64,000 nucleotides of DNA from Corallococcus terminator (GTDB taxonomy: Bacteria > Myxococcota > Myxococcia > Myxococcales > Myxococcaceae), in assembly GCF_003611635.1 (NCBI RefSeq), contig NZ_RAVZ01000006.1, positions 16,534 through 80,533 on the forward strand, written 5' to 3'. The position numbers and the translations under genes were made by a program. This document shows, in pieces, positions 22,548-30,935 of the stretch. The notes beneath the pieces were generated by a model. It did not search any database. It saw only the letters and a program-made list of their open reading frames with translations, and was not told the DNA's origin. Positions within the stretch are counted from its first letter, which is position 1, and the number at the start of each line of letters is the position of its first letter.

Positions 22548-22567
22548 TGACCAGTCCGGTCCACATT
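22543..22567 (+). promoter_or_regulatory. Candidate IscR/Rrf2-type operator overlapping the iscS -10 element
   Basis: The 25-nt element has the inverted repeat TTGACC-N5-GGTCCA (22547-22563) and begins ATAATTGACC, close to the left half of the type 1 IscR consensus (ATAnTTGACT). It overlaps the -10 and the start point, the usual place for repression of isc operons. A similar imperfect dyad, TTGACC-N7-GGTCGA, lies at 22520-22538 over the -35. The regulator is not encoded in the window, so the assignment rests on motif resemblance. Confidence 0.5.
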
Positions 22568-22670
22568 CGTGTGGGCCGATGTAGACCCTGCCGCTGCGCG
22601 CGGACCCACCGCGTCGCCGGGGAGCGGAGGGGAAGTCCCACCCTCCCGCATCATTTCTTCCGAGGAAGCC

Positions 22671-24035
22671 ATGCTGAACCTGCCCATCTACATGGACAAC
22701 CACGCCACCACCCCGCTCGACCCGCGGGTGCTGGAAGCGATGTTGCCCTACCTCCGTGAAGACTTCGGCAACGCGGCCAGCCGCAACCATGCCTTCGGCT
22801 GGAAGGCCGAGGCCGCGGTGGAGAAGGCCCGCCGGCAGGTGGCGGAGCTCATTGGCGCGTCGGAGAAGGAGATCGTCTTCACCTCCGGCGCCACCGAGTC
22901 CGACAACCTGGCCATCAAGGGCGTCATCGAGTTCTACAAGTCCAAGGGCGACCACATCATCACCCTGAAGACCGAGCACAAGGCCATCCTGGACACCTGC
23001 AAGCGCCTGGAGCGCGTGCGGCAGGAGCGGCTGGACGAGCTCAAGCTCTTGCGCCTGGGCCAGCTCGCCGAGCGCGACGTGCAGCCCGAGGACGTGGCGG
23101 AGCTCGCGGTGAAGTTCGACCTGGAGTCGGACGCGACGTACCAGAAGTGGGCGGAGATGCCGACGGGCGGCGCGCGCGTCACCTACCTGGACGTGGAGCG
23201 GGACGGGCGCATCAGCCTGGAGAAGCTGGCCGCGGCCATCACGCCCAAGACGGTGCTCATCTCCATCATGTTCGCCAACAACGAGATCGGCGTCATCCAG
23301 CCGGTGGCGGAGATCGGCAAGCTGTGCCGTGAGAAGGGCGTCCTCTTCCACTGCGACGCGGTGCAGGGCGTGGGCAAGGTGCCCTTCGACGTGGAGGCGA
23401 TGAACGTGGACCTGGCGTCCATCAGCGCCCACAAGATGTACGGCCCCAAGGGCGTGGGCGCACTGTACGTGCGCCGCAAGCCGCGCGTGCGCATCGCCCC
23501 CATGGTGGACGGCGGCGGGCACGAGCGCGGCATGCGCAGCGGCACGCTCAACGTGGCCTCCATCGTCGGCTTCGGCGCGGCGGCGGAAGTGGCGAAGCAG
23601 GACCTGCCGGCGGAAGCCGCGCGCCTGTTCCGCCTGCGCGAGCGGCTGCGCACCGGCATCATGGAGCAGTTGGACTTGACGGTGGTGAATGGCAGCCTGG
23701 AGCACCGCATGCCGGGCAGCCTCAACATCTCCTTCTCCTACGTGGAAGGAGAGGCGCTGATGATGTCCATCAAGGACGTCGCGGTGTCGTCCGGGTCCGC
23801 GTGCACCTCCGCCTCCCTGGAGCCCTCCTACGTGCTGCGCGCCCTGGGCGTGGAGGAGGACATGGCCCACAGCTCCATCCGCTTCGGCCTGGGCCGCTTC
23901 AACACCGAGGAGGAGGTGGACTTCGTCATCCGCCTCGTGGTGGACAAAGTCCGCAAGTTGCGAGACATGAGCCCCCTGTACGAGATGGCCAAGGAAGGCA
24001 TCGACCTGAAGAGCATCGAGTGGACGGCGCACTAG
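22671..24035 (+). CDS. iscS: Cysteine desulfurase IscS with an internal insertion
   Basis: 454 residues, about 50 longer than E. coli IscS. The ATG start ([20 protein letters not shown]) follows GAGGAAG. IscS takes sulfur from cysteine using pyridoxal phosphate and passes it to IscU. The PLP lysine is Lys255 ([10 protein letters not shown]), the persulfide cysteine is Cys378 ([15 protein letters not shown]), and the C-terminus carries the usual ending for partner binding. Between LDTCKRLER and [10 protein letters not shown] a stretch of 54 residues (nt 23016-23177) replaces about four residues of E. coli IscS; it is charged and predicted helical. First gene of iscS-iscU-iscA, with hscB-hscA-fdx after a terminator. 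Confidence 0.96.
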   Translation: MLNLPIYMDNHATTPLDPRVLEAMLPYLREDFGNAASRNHAFGWKAEAAVEKARRQVAELIGASEKEIVFTSGATESDNLAIKGVIEFYKSKGDHIITLKTEHKAILDTCKRLERVRQERLDELKLLRLGQLAERDVQPEDVAELAVKFDLESDATYQKWAEMPTGGARVTYLDVERDGRISLEKLAAAITPKTVLISIMFANNEIGVIQPVAEIGKLCREKGVLFHCDAVQGVGKVPFDVEAMNVDLASISAHKMYGPKGVGALYVRRKPRVRIAPMVDGGGHERGMRSGTLNVASIVGFGAAAEVAKQDLPAEAARLFRLRERLRTGIMEQLDLTVVNGSLEHRMPGSLNISFSYVEGEALMMSIKDVAVSSGSACTSASLEPSYVLRALGVEEDMAHSSIRFGLGRFNTEEEVDFVIRLVVDKVRKLRDMSPLYEMAKEGIDLKSIEWTAH

Positions 24036-24156
24036 CCGCGCAGGTTTTTCCACCGACACGGATTCCAACCGGGCACGGGAGCCCCCGCCCGCCCGGCAGC
24101 GCATCGGTTGCCCCCCTGGCGCATCAGTTCAAGCGTTGTGTGAAGGAGCGTTACGC

Positions 24157-24549
24157 ATGGCTTACAGCGAGAAGGTCATCGAGCACTACGAGAACCCCCG
24201 CAACGTGGGGACGCTCGACAAGAACGACCCGAACGTGGGCACCGGCCTCGTGGGCGCCCCCGCCTGCGGCGACGTGATGCGCCTCCAGTTGAAGATCAGC
24301 GATTCGGGCGTCATCGAGGATGCGCGCTTCAAGACCTTCGGCTGCGGCTCCGCCATCGCGTCCAGCTCGCTCGTCACCGAGTGGGTGAAGGGCAAGACGG
24401 TCGACCAGGCGATGACCATCTCCAACAAGGACGTGGCGCGGGAGCTGGCGCTGCCCCCCGTGAAGATCCACTGCTCCGTGCTGGCCGAGGACGCCATCAA
24501 GGCGGCCATCGAGGACTTCAAGAAGAAGCGCGCGGCACGGCAGTCGTAG
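24157..24549 (+). CDS. iscU: Fe-S cluster scaffold protein IscU
   Basis: 130 residues, normal length. The start at ATG 24157 follows AAGGAG by eight bases and gives the family-typical MAYSEKVIEHYENPRNVG; an earlier in-frame GTG-type start has no such support. Cluster ligands are Cys37 (PACGDV), Cys63 (FGCGSA) and Cys106 (HCSVLAEDAI), with the conserved Asp39. The LPPVK motif at residues 99-103 is the HscA-binding site, consistent with hscA downstream. It builds [2Fe-2S] clusters with sulfur from IscS. A 121-bp gap separates it from iscS, with no clear promoter in it. Confidence 0.97.
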   Translation: MAYSEKVIEHYENPRNVGTLDKNDPNVGTGLVGAPACGDVMRLQLKISDSGVIEDARFKTFGCGSAIASSSLVTEWVKGKTVDQAMTISNKDVARELALPPVKIHCSVLAEDAIKAAIEDFKKKRAARQS

Positions 24550-24599
24550 TTGGCGGCTCTCGACGCACGCTGCACCTTTCAGGAAGCGAGGACGACCCC

Positions 24600-24983
24600 A
24601 TGAACGAGCAGGCCCAGACGACCCAGGCCCCTCAGACGCCCCCCAAGCCGGCGCCCAAGGGCATTGGCCTGGCGGACAGCGCGGTGGAGCGCCTCAAGGT
24701 GCTGCTGGCGGAGCGCCAGACGCCGGAGGCAGGGTTGCGCATCGCCGTGAAGGGCGGTGGCTGCTCCGGCCTCCAGTACTCCATGGAGTGGTCGGAGAAG
24801 TCCCGCGAGCGCGACAAGGTGTTCGAGAAGGACGGCGTGCGCGTCTTCGTGGATCCGAAGAGCTACCTGTACCTCATCGGCACGGAGCTGGTGTTCGAGC
24901 AGACGCTGATGGCCTCTGGCTTCAAGTTGAACAACCCGAACGTGAAGGCCGCCTGCGGCTGCGGAGAGAGCTTCTCCGTCTGA
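24600..24983 (+). CDS. iscA: A-type Fe-S carrier protein (IscA/ErpA/HesB family)
   Basis: 127 residues. A Pro/Gln-rich leader of about 20 residues precedes a standard HesB-like domain. The three cysteines are Cys55 (GGGCSGLQY), Cys119 and Cys121 (ACGCGESF). A-type carriers take clusters or iron from the scaffold and deliver them to target proteins. It lies 50 bp after iscU, with a weak AGGAAGCGAGG stretch before the ATG. It could equally be named ErpA; the isc context favours iscA. An intrinsic terminator follows the stop codon by 50 bp. Confidence 0.92.
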   Translation: MNEQAQTTQAPQTPPKPAPKGIGLADSAVERLKVLLAERQTPEAGLRIAVKGGGCSGLQYSMEWSEKSRERDKVFEKDGVRVFVDPKSYLYLIGTELVFEQTLMASGFKLNNPNVKAACGCGESFSV

Positions 24984-25033
24984 CGTGACGCGCGGTCCAC
25001 CCGCCCGCCCCGTCGGTCAGGGAGCGGGTACCA

Positions 25034-25063
25034 GGGGTCCGGCCCGGTGCCGGGCCCCTTTTT
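25034..25063 (+). terminator. Intrinsic terminator between iscA and hscB
   Basis: A 10-bp stem (25034-25043 with 25049-25058, one G-U pair) and a CCGGT loop are followed directly by TTTTT. This is a textbook intrinsic terminator, only 30 bp before the hscB start. It splits the isc genes into iscSUA and hscBA-fdx, implying partial read-through or a second promoter. Confidence 0.85.
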
Positions 25064-25093
25064 CGTTTCGCCCCCCATGAGGATTCCCCCACC

Positions 25094-25642
25094 GTGAGGA
25101 CCCACTTCGACGTGTTCGGGCTGCCCCGCTCCCACGCCGTGGACGTGCCGGCCCTGGAGAAGCAGTTCCGGGAGCTGTCGCTCCAGCTTCACCCGGACCG
25201 CGTCGCCCAGGGCAATGCCCGCGAGCGGCTCCAGGCCCTGGAGGGCACCACCGCCCTCAACGAGGCCTACAAGACGCTCAAGGACCCGGTCCGCCGCGCC
25301 TTCTACCTGCTCAAGCTCCACGGCATCGACCTGGACCGGGAGGACGCAGGCGCACAGAAGGACATGCCCCTGGCGTTCCTGGAGGAGGTCATGACCCTGC
25401 GCGAGGACCTGGACGACACCATCGCGGCGAAGGACCTGCCGAAGGCCCAGGCCATGGCGAAGGACGTCGCGGCGAGGAAGCAGGCGGCGCTCGCGGAGGC
25501 CGTGTCCGCACTCCAGTCACTGGAGGGAGCGGGCGATTCACAGGACGGGATTAGAAAGGCATCGCACGCGCTGGGGCGGGTGCGCTACTTCACGCGCTTC
25601 CTCGAGCAGGTGGACGCGTTCGAGGAGGAGGTGCTCGCGTGA
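25094..25642 (+). CDS. hscB: J-domain co-chaperone HscB
   Basis: 182 residues from a GTG start ([13 protein letters not shown]); the nearby ATG at 25077 is out of frame and stops at once. The N-terminal J domain has the HPD motif at residues 33-35 (LHPDRV). The C-terminal helical bundle ([28 protein letters not shown]) binds IscU. HscB delivers IscU to the Hsp70 HscA and stimulates its ATPase during cluster transfer. It overlaps the hscA start (GTGA), so the two are translated together. Confidence 0.94.
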   Translation: MRTHFDVFGLPRSHAVDVPALEKQFRELSLQLHPDRVAQGNARERLQALEGTTALNEAYKTLKDPVRRAFYLLKLHGIDLDREDAGAQKDMPLAFLEEVMTLREDLDDTIAAKDLPKAQAMAKDVAARKQAALAEAVSALQSLEGAGDSQDGIRKASHALGRVRYFTRFLEQVDAFEEEVLA

Positions 25643-27483
25643 GCAACAACGGCTTTATGCAGATCCACGACCCGCTGAAGCCCAAGGGGCACGTGGTGGG
25701 CATCGACCTGGGGACCACCCACTCACTGGTGGCGTCCGTGTCCCAGGGCAAGCCCCGCTGCGTCCCGGTGGACGACGGGGATTCGCTCCTGCTGCCCTCC
25801 GTGGTGCACTACGGCAAGGACGGCGGCGTGGTGGTGGGCGCGCGTGCGCGACTGCTCGCGGCCGACGCCCCCACGGACACCATCGTGTCGGTGAAGCGCT
25901 TCATGGGCCGGGGCCCGGATGACGCGGAGACGCGCAAGCTGGGGGCCTACCGCTTCGTTCCCGGCTCGCAGGTGGTGCGCTTCGACGTGGCCGGCGGCCA
26001 GCCGGTGACGCCCATTGAAGTCTCCGGCGAGATCCTCCGCGCCCTGAAGCGCCGCGCGGAGGCGCACTTCTCCGGCAAGGTGGAGCAGGCCGTCATCACC
26101 GTGCCCGCCTACTTCGACGATGCCCAGCGGCAGGCCACCCGGGACGCGGGGAAGCTCGCGGGCCTGGAGGTGCTGCGGCTGCTCAACGAGCCCACCGCGG
26201 CGGCCCTGGCCTACGGCCTGGACAAGGGCAGCCAGGGCATGTTCGCCGTCTATGACCTGGGCGGCGGCACCTTCGACATCTCCATCCTCAAGCTGGAGGA
26301 CGGCGTCTTCGAGGTGAAGTCCACCGGCGGCGATTCGGCCCTGGGCGGCGACGACTTCGACCGCGCCATCGCGGAGCGCGTGCTCCAAGCGATGGGCGCT
26401 GCCTCCCCCACCCCTTCGCAGGTCGCTGAGACGATGGCGGCGGCGCGCAGGGCGAAGGAAGCGCTGACGGACGTGGCGGAGGTGACGCTCAGCGTGGGCG
26501 GACACTCGCAGCCCGTCACCCGCGCGGACTTCGAGGCGTGGATCCAGCCGCTCGTGCAGAAGACGGGCATGGTGTGCCGCCGGGCATTGAAGGACGCGGG
26601 CGTGGGGGCCGGGGAGCTGGACGGCGTCATCCTGGTGGGCGGCTCCACGCGCGTGCCGGCGGTGCGCCGCTTCGTCGCGGAGCTGTTCGGCCGCGAGCCC
26701 CTGGGCGACATCGATCCGGATCAGGTCGTCGCGCTGGGCGCGGCGGTGCAGGCGAGCCTTCTCACCGACGGCAACCGCCAGGACGAGGTGCTGCTGCTGG
26801 ACGTGCTGCCCCTGTCGCTGGGCTTGGAGACGATGGGCGGCATCGCGGAGAAGCTGATCCAGCGCAACTCCACCATCCCCACGGCGGCGGCGCAGGTGTT
26901 CACCACGTTCAAGGACGGCCAGACGGGCCTGGACGTGCACGTGGTGCAGGGCGAGCGGGAGCTGGTGCAGGACAACCGCAGCCTCGCGCGCTTCACCCTC
27001 TCCGGCATCCCGCCCATGGCGGCGGGGATGGCCCGGGTGGAGGTGCGCTTCCAGGTGGACGCGGATGGCATCCTGTCCGTCACCGCGAAGGAGCAGAGCA
27101 CCGGCGTCGCGCAGACCATCACCGTGAAGCCCAGCCACGGCCTGTCGGATGAGGAGATTGAGCAGATGCTGCTCGACTCCATCGACTACGCCGAGGACGA
27201 CATCCAGGCCCGCCAGGTGCGCGAACAGCAGGTGGAGGCCGAGCGCGTCCTCACGGAAGCCGACCGACAGTTGCGCGAGAACGCGGCCCTGCTGGAGGCC
27301 GGCGAGCCGGAGAGCATCCAGGCCGCCATGGCCCGCGTGCGCGAGACGGCGAAGGGCAAGGACTACCTGGCCGTGAAGGAGGCCCTGCACGCGCTGGACG
27401 AGGCGTCCCGGGCCTTCATCGAACGGGTCATGAACCGCGCCATCACCCAGGTGGTGTCCGGCCATTCCGTGGAGGAGTACTGA
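25639..27483 (+). CDS. hscA: Hsp70-type chaperone HscA for Fe-S cluster transfer
   Basis: 614 residues, almost exactly the length of E. coli HscA. GTG start overlapping the hscB stop. The Hsp70 ATPase domain shows the phosphate-binding motif [11 protein letters not shown], the [15 protein letters not shown] signature and [11 protein letters not shown]. The substrate-binding domain (about residues 385-510) and helical lid follow. It sits with hscB and IscU carries LPPVK, which supports HscA rather than DnaK. The fdx gene begins two bases after the stop. Confidence 0.96.
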   Translation: MSNNGFMQIHDPLKPKGHVVGIDLGTTHSLVASVSQGKPRCVPVDDGDSLLLPSVVHYGKDGGVVVGARARLLAADAPTDTIVSVKRFMGRGPDDAETRKLGAYRFVPGSQVVRFDVAGGQPVTPIEVSGEILRALKRRAEAHFSGKVEQAVITVPAYFDDAQRQATRDAGKLAGLEVLRLLNEPTAAALAYGLDKGSQGMFAVYDLGGGTFDISILKLEDGVFEVKSTGGDSALGGDDFDRAIAERVLQAMGAASPTPSQVAETMAAARRAKEALTDVAEVTLSVGGHSQPVTRADFEAWIQPLVQKTGMVCRRALKDAGVGAGELDGVILVGGSTRVPAVRRFVAELFGREPLGDIDPDQVVALGAAVQASLLTDGNRQDEVLLLDVLPLSLGLETMGGIAEKLIQRNSTIPTAAAQVFTTFKDGQTGLDVHVVQGERELVQDNRSLARFTLSGIPPMAAGMARVEVRFQVDADGILSVTAKEQSTGVAQTITVKPSHGLSDEEIEQMLLDSIDYAEDDIQARQVREQQVEAERVLTEADRQLRENAALLEAGEPESIQAAMARVRETAKGKDYLAVKEALHALDEASRAFIERVMNRAITQVVSGHSVEEY

Positions 27484-27485
27484 CC

Positions 27486-27863
27486 GTGCCCAAGGTCACC
27501 TTCAAGAGCCCCCTGGCGGAGGTCGCCGTGGACGTGCCCCCGGGCACCACCCTGCTGGACGCCGCGGAGAAGGGCGAGGCCCAGGTGGGCCATAGCTGCG
27601 GCGGCGTGTGCGGGTGCTCCACCTGCCATGTGTGGATCCGCAAGGGCTTCGACTCGCTGAGCGAGCAGCGGGACGACGAGATGGACCGCCTGGACATGGG
27701 CTTCGACGTGCGGCCCTATTCCCGCCTGTCCTGCCAGACGGAAGTGGCCAGCGAGGACGTCACGGTGGAGATCACCGAGGAGTCCCTCGTCGCCTTCATG
27801 GATGAGAACCCGGCCATCCGCCGGAAGCTCGAATCCGAAGGGAAATGGCCCCTGAAGAAGTAG
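27486..27863 (+). CDS. fdx: [2Fe-2S] ferredoxin of the Isc system
   Basis: 125 residues from a GTG start. Adrenodoxin-type ferredoxin with cluster ligands Cys38, Cys44, Cys47 and Cys83. The extra Cys42 matches the non-ligand cysteine conserved in Isc ferredoxins. The C-terminus (AIRRKLESEGKWPLKK) is longer than in E. coli Fdx. It supplies electrons for cluster assembly on IscU. It ends the hscB-hscA-fdx unit; no iscX follows, and a tRNA gene comes next. Confidence 0.95.
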   Translation: MPKVTFKSPLAEVAVDVPPGTTLLDAAEKGEAQVGHSCGGVCGCSTCHVWIRKGFDSLSEQRDDEMDRLDMGFDVRPYSRLSCQTEVASEDVTVEITEESLVAFMDENPAIRRKLESEGKWPLKK

Positions 27864-27877
27864 GCCAAAAACGGGGC

Positions 27878-27906
27878 TTGACCGGGCAGAAGAGGTTCTT
27901 TATACG
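27878..27906 (+). promoter_or_regulatory. Promoter of the tRNA-Leu gene
   Basis: TTGACC (27878-27883) and TATACG (27901-27906) are separated by exactly 17 bp, and the mature tRNA begins 30 bp after the -10. Strong housekeeping-type promoter. Confidence 0.8.
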
Positions 27907-27935
27907 TCTGCCCCGTCGCAACGCCGCGCCAACCC

Positions 27936-28019
27936 GCCCGGGTGGTGGAATTGGTAGACACACTAGATTCAGGGTCTAGCGCCTGCAAGGGCATGGAGGT
28001 TCGAGTCCTCTCCCGGGCA
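27936..28019 (+). tRNA. tRNA-Leu, anticodon CAG
   Basis: The 84-nt gene folds as a class II tRNA. The acceptor stem pairs GCCCGGG (27936-27942) with CCCGGGC (28012-28018), followed by discriminator A. The anticodon stem CTAGA/TCTAG encloses the loop TTCAGGG, with anticodon CAG at 27970-27972. There is a long variable arm and a T-loop with GGTTCGAGTCC. No CCA is encoded. It reads CUG, by far the most used Leu codon in this window. Confidence 0.97.
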
Positions 28020-28032
28020 TGAAGTAAAGAAG

Positions 28033-28061
28033 GGCCCCGACCACAAGTCGGGGCCTTTTTT
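28033..28061 (+). terminator. Intrinsic terminator after tRNA-Leu
   Basis: A perfect 9-bp stem GGCCCCGAC/GTCGGGGCC (28033-28041 with 28047-28055) and a five-base loop are followed by TTTTTT. It ends the tRNA transcript before the convergent YbhN-like gene. Confidence 0.93.
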
Positions 28062-28089
28062 GTTTTCCGGCAGCAGGCCTTCGCGCGGA

Positions 28090-29172
28090 TCAGGGCGGCG
28101 CGGGTTCCACGGCCTCATGCGCCACATGGTGCGCCGCGGCGTTGGCCAGCCGGCCCCCCTTGCGCAGGTCGCGGATGCGCAGCTTGCTGTGGTGCACGGA
28201 CAGCGCGCCCACGGACACCTGGCTGAGCACGGTGCCCAGGTGGGTGAGCGTGGCGAAGGCCGCCGCCGCTTCCGGACTGGCCCCCAGGGAGCGCGCCGCC
28301 CAGCTCGTCACGAAGTAGTAGATGCCCATGCCCGCCGGGACGCCTGGCAGCGCCTGTCCCAGGGAGATGGCGCCCAGCACCACCGCGCCCGCGAAGAGCC
28401 CGCCAGGGATGCCGATGCCGTGCAGCGCGAGGCCATACGCCAGCGCGGAGGCGGACACCGGGAAGATGGAGAAGAAGAACACCTTCGCCATGCCCTTGAA
28501 CGAGCGCGCGGTGCCCAGGCCCTCACCCACGTGGCTCAGGAAGCTCTCCACGCGCGGCAGGCTGTGACGCTTGTGCAGCCAGCGGCCCAGGGGCGCCGCC
28601 CAGTGGGCCAGCAGCACCACCAGCGCGACCAGCCCGATGCACAGCGAGATGGCCACCTTCAACTGCCCCTGGAAGTGGGCCATCGTCATGCCGAAGGGGC
28701 CCAGGAAGGACAGGGCCACCAGCAGCATCAGGCAGGCGAACTCCATCAGCTTGCACACGCCCACGGAGCCCAGGCCCCGGATGAAGGGCACGTGCTGCGT
28801 GCGCGCGAGCAGGAAGGCCCGCGTCACCTCGCCCAGCTTCCCCGGCAGCGCGTTGTGCACGAAGACGCCAATGCCCACCAGGTGGTAGCGCTCCTTGAAC
28901 GGGATGGGCTTGCGCAGCGTGGCCTGCCACTGCACCGCCCGCAGCGGCACGAGCGACGCCTGGAGCAACATGAAGGGCACCAGCCACACCAGGTGCCCGG
29001 GCAGGTCCGCGATGAACTGGCGCAGCGGGAAGCGGGGAATCAGCAGGTCCCCTGCCCCGCTCAGGTTCCACTTGAAGAAGGCCGTGGACAGCAGGAGCAC
29101 GGACAGCACGAGCCCCACCACGGCGCCCAGCACCTTGAGCCACGTGCGTCCACCGGCGTTGGGAAGCCGCAT
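28090..29172 (-). CDS. YbhN/UPF0104-type membrane protein (lysylphosphatidylglycerol synthase TM-like)
   Basis: 360 residues from an ATG preceded by AGGGAGG. About eight hydrophobic helices. The conserved core includes VFVHNALPGKLGEVTRAFLL and the C-terminal LGQALPGVPAGMGIYYF, both typical of the flippase-like half of lysylphosphatidylglycerol synthases and of YbhN/AglD-like proteins, which act in lipid or glycolipid handling. The soluble aminoacyl-transferase domain is absent. It lies 17 bp downstream of the phosphatase-superfamily gene, so both are probably one transcript and act on a common membrane lipid; that substrate is unknown. Confidence 0.83.
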   Translation of the reverse strand: MRLPNAGGRTWLKVLGAVVGLVLSVLLLSTAFFKWNLSGAGDLLIPRFPLRQFIADLPGHLVWLVPFMLLQASLVPLRAVQWQATLRKPIPFKERYHLVGIGVFVHNALPGKLGEVTRAFLLARTQHVPFIRGLGSVGVCKLMEFACLMLLVALSFLGPFGMTMAHFQGQLKVAISLCIGLVALVVLLAHWAAPLGRWLHKRHSLPRVESFLSHVGEGLGTARSFKGMAKVFFFSIFPVSASALAYGLALHGIGIPGGLFAGAVVLGAISLGQALPGVPAGMGIYYFVTSWAARSLGASPEAAAAFATLTHLGTVLSQVSVGALSVHHSKLRIRDLRKGGRLANAAAHHVAHEAVEPAPP

Positions 29173-29189
29173 GGTCCTCCCTTCGGGTT

Positions 29190-30782
29190 TCAATGCAGGA
29201 TTCGCGGCGAGCCCGTGTCCAGGTAGGCCTCCGCCAACCGCTCGTGCAGCCGCGCGCAGTGGCTCAGGCCAGACAGGTCCACCGGCCCGTTCGCGGGCCA
29301 CATCACCAGGCTGTCGGACTCCACCTTCGTGAGGCCCCCGTGCGAGCCGAACTCCCACGCGAAGCCCACCGTGCCGCCCTTCTGGACGGCCTCGCCAAAG
29401 AGCACCAGGTCGCCCGCCGTCTCCATGTGCGGCAGGCCGTGGAGGAAGTCCGCCACGGCGCGCCGGCTGTATTCGGATGACAGGGGCGCGCGGTCCAGGT
29501 CCGCCGGGCCATAGACGCCCCCGCCCATCACCACCACCGCCTCCGAACCCCGGCGCATCGCCACCATGCCGATGTCCGGATTGTCCATGGCCCGTGCGAG
29601 CACCTCCGGATACCGCGCCAGCAGCTCACGCGCCTCCAGCGGCGCGGCACGACCGCTCAGGTAGATGTGCGCGAAGTTGCCGGCCTCCACCACCACGGGC
29701 ACGAAGGGCTCACGCGCGGCCGTGTCCGGCGTCGGCGCCTCGCGCCCATCCAGCAGGCCGCGTCGCACGTCGTCGCGCAACGGCGGCGTGGGGCCTTCGA
29801 AGAGCACCGCCTCCAGACGCCGGCCCTGGCGCTGCTCCAGGGGCAGGCTGTCCACGTGGCCGTGGTCGGACAGGAGGATGACGTCGTAGGGCTCCGGCGC
29901 CGCGCGGGCCACGGCGAACAGCTCCGCCAGGGACGCGTCGACACGGTGCAGCTCCTGCATCGCCAGCTCGGAGCGCGGGCCGCGCCGGTGGGCCACTTCG
30001 TCGAAGTTGCCGTACACGAGGTAGATGAGCGGCACGCCGCGCACCATGTCCACCAGGGACTTGGTGTACGCGAAGCTCCAGCCCAACCGCTGGAGGAGGA
30101 TGCGGCTCAAGAGGAAGCCCTGCTCGTGGCGCCAGTCGTTGACGGAGTGCGCCCACTGACGCACCTCGCGCACGGCATGGAAGGACTCCATCCCGAACGA
30201 GCGCAGGAAGTCCCATGCGCCCCGGGTGCGCGCCGCGCCCAGGCCCTGCATCTCGTACGCGAACGAGCGCGCCATCAGCTTGAAGCTGGACAGCGTGCTC
30301 ATGCACATGCGGTTGGTGGCGCCCGCGTGGAAGAGCGAGAAGTAGGTGTGCCCGCCGTCATCCAACAGGCTCGTGCGACCGTGGCCCCGCAGGCGCGCGT
30401 CGATGGCCATCGCGTCGCCCGGGGTGTTCATCTGGACCTTCCGGCCGAGCGCCCGGTCGTACCAACTGTAACCGGGCAGGTTTGGATGCTGGAGCCCGTA
30501 GAGCAAACCCGCCTGGAAGAATGGGGTAGAAGTGGGTGCGCCCCAGAAGGCGTTCTCCAGGTGATACGCGCCTGAGCGCACCAGGTGTCCGAAGAATGGC
30601 ATCCGCCCCGTGACAATCGCCTCGTCCAGCAGGGCCTTGGGCACCCCGTCCAGATGCACCAGCAGGACGTTGCGCGCACGGCGCGCCGCCACGGGCGGAA
30701 CTTTCGCCCCGATGCGCCGGACGAGGGTGTTCGCCCAATTCCGTGAATTCTCGCTGACGAGTTCGCTCAGACTTTCGCGCAC
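29190..30782 (-). CDS. Alkaline phosphatase superfamily protein (type I phosphodiesterase/phosphotransferase-like)
   Basis: 530 residues from a GTG start with GGGGGAG nine bases upstream. The fold is recognised from a metal-binding start (NVLLVHLDGVPKALLDEAI), an aligned Thr/Ser region (GAPTSTPFFQAG), YGNFDEVAHRRGP and the metal-binding ILLSDHGHVDS. This set is typical of nucleotide pyrophosphatase/phosphodiesterase-like enzymes. No signal peptide or membrane anchor is evident. It lies upstream of, and closely spaced with, the YbhN-like gene, suggesting joint action on a phospholipid head group or lipid-linked phosphate. The actual substrate cannot be read from sequence. Confidence 0.78.
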   Translation of the reverse strand: MRESLSELVSENSRNWANTLVRRIGAKVPPVAARRARNVLLVHLDGVPKALLDEAIVTGRMPFFGHLVRSGAYHLENAFWGAPTSTPFFQAGLLYGLQHPNLPGYSWYDRALGRKVQMNTPGDAMAIDARLRGHGRTSLLDDGGHTYFSLFHAGATNRMCMSTLSSFKLMARSFAYEMQGLGAARTRGAWDFLRSFGMESFHAVREVRQWAHSVNDWRHEQGFLLSRILLQRLGWSFAYTKSLVDMVRGVPLIYLVYGNFDEVAHRRGPRSELAMQELHRVDASLAELFAVARAAPEPYDVILLSDHGHVDSLPLEQRQGRRLEAVLFEGPTPPLRDDVRRGLLDGREAPTPDTAAREPFVPVVVEAGNFAHIYLSGRAAPLEARELLARYPEVLARAMDNPDIGMVAMRRGSEAVVVMGGGVYGPADLDRAPLSSEYSRRAVADFLHGLPHMETAGDLVLFGEAVQKGGTVGFAWEFGSHGGLTKVESDSLVMWPANGPVDLSGLSHCARLHERLAEAYLDTGSPRILH

Positions 30783-30935
30783 GTTGACGGCTCCCCCATC
30801 CCGCGAGGCAAAATGGGCATTCAGGGGGACAGGAGCTTCTGGGGCCGCGATGCTCTCTTGGAGAGCAGGCGGGCAGAACGTTCACTGATCCCGGGCTGGA
30901 ATCGATGCGCCCCCCTGGGGCTTCACGGGGTTTCG

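Larger units (their letters stand above)
22294..22670. other. 377-bp divergent intergenic region between the SPFH and iscS genes
   Basis: No gene is supported here. The right half holds the iscS promoter and a dyad described separately; its AT-rich stretch (22539-22550) stands out against very GC-rich surroundings. The left half presumably holds the SPFH promoter, but no convincing -35/-10 pair was found on the minus strand. A leader of about 115 nt separates the predicted iscS transcription start from its ATG. Confidence 0.6.

Noticed and set aside
22488..24104. 538-codon minus-strand open frame over iscS
   Set aside because: Antisense shadow of iscS; His/Val/Leu/Gly-rich and without ribosome-binding site.
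25077..25097. ATG as an alternative start of hscB
   Set aside because: It is out of frame with hscB and hits a stop after six codons; the GTG at 25094 gives the conserved J domain.
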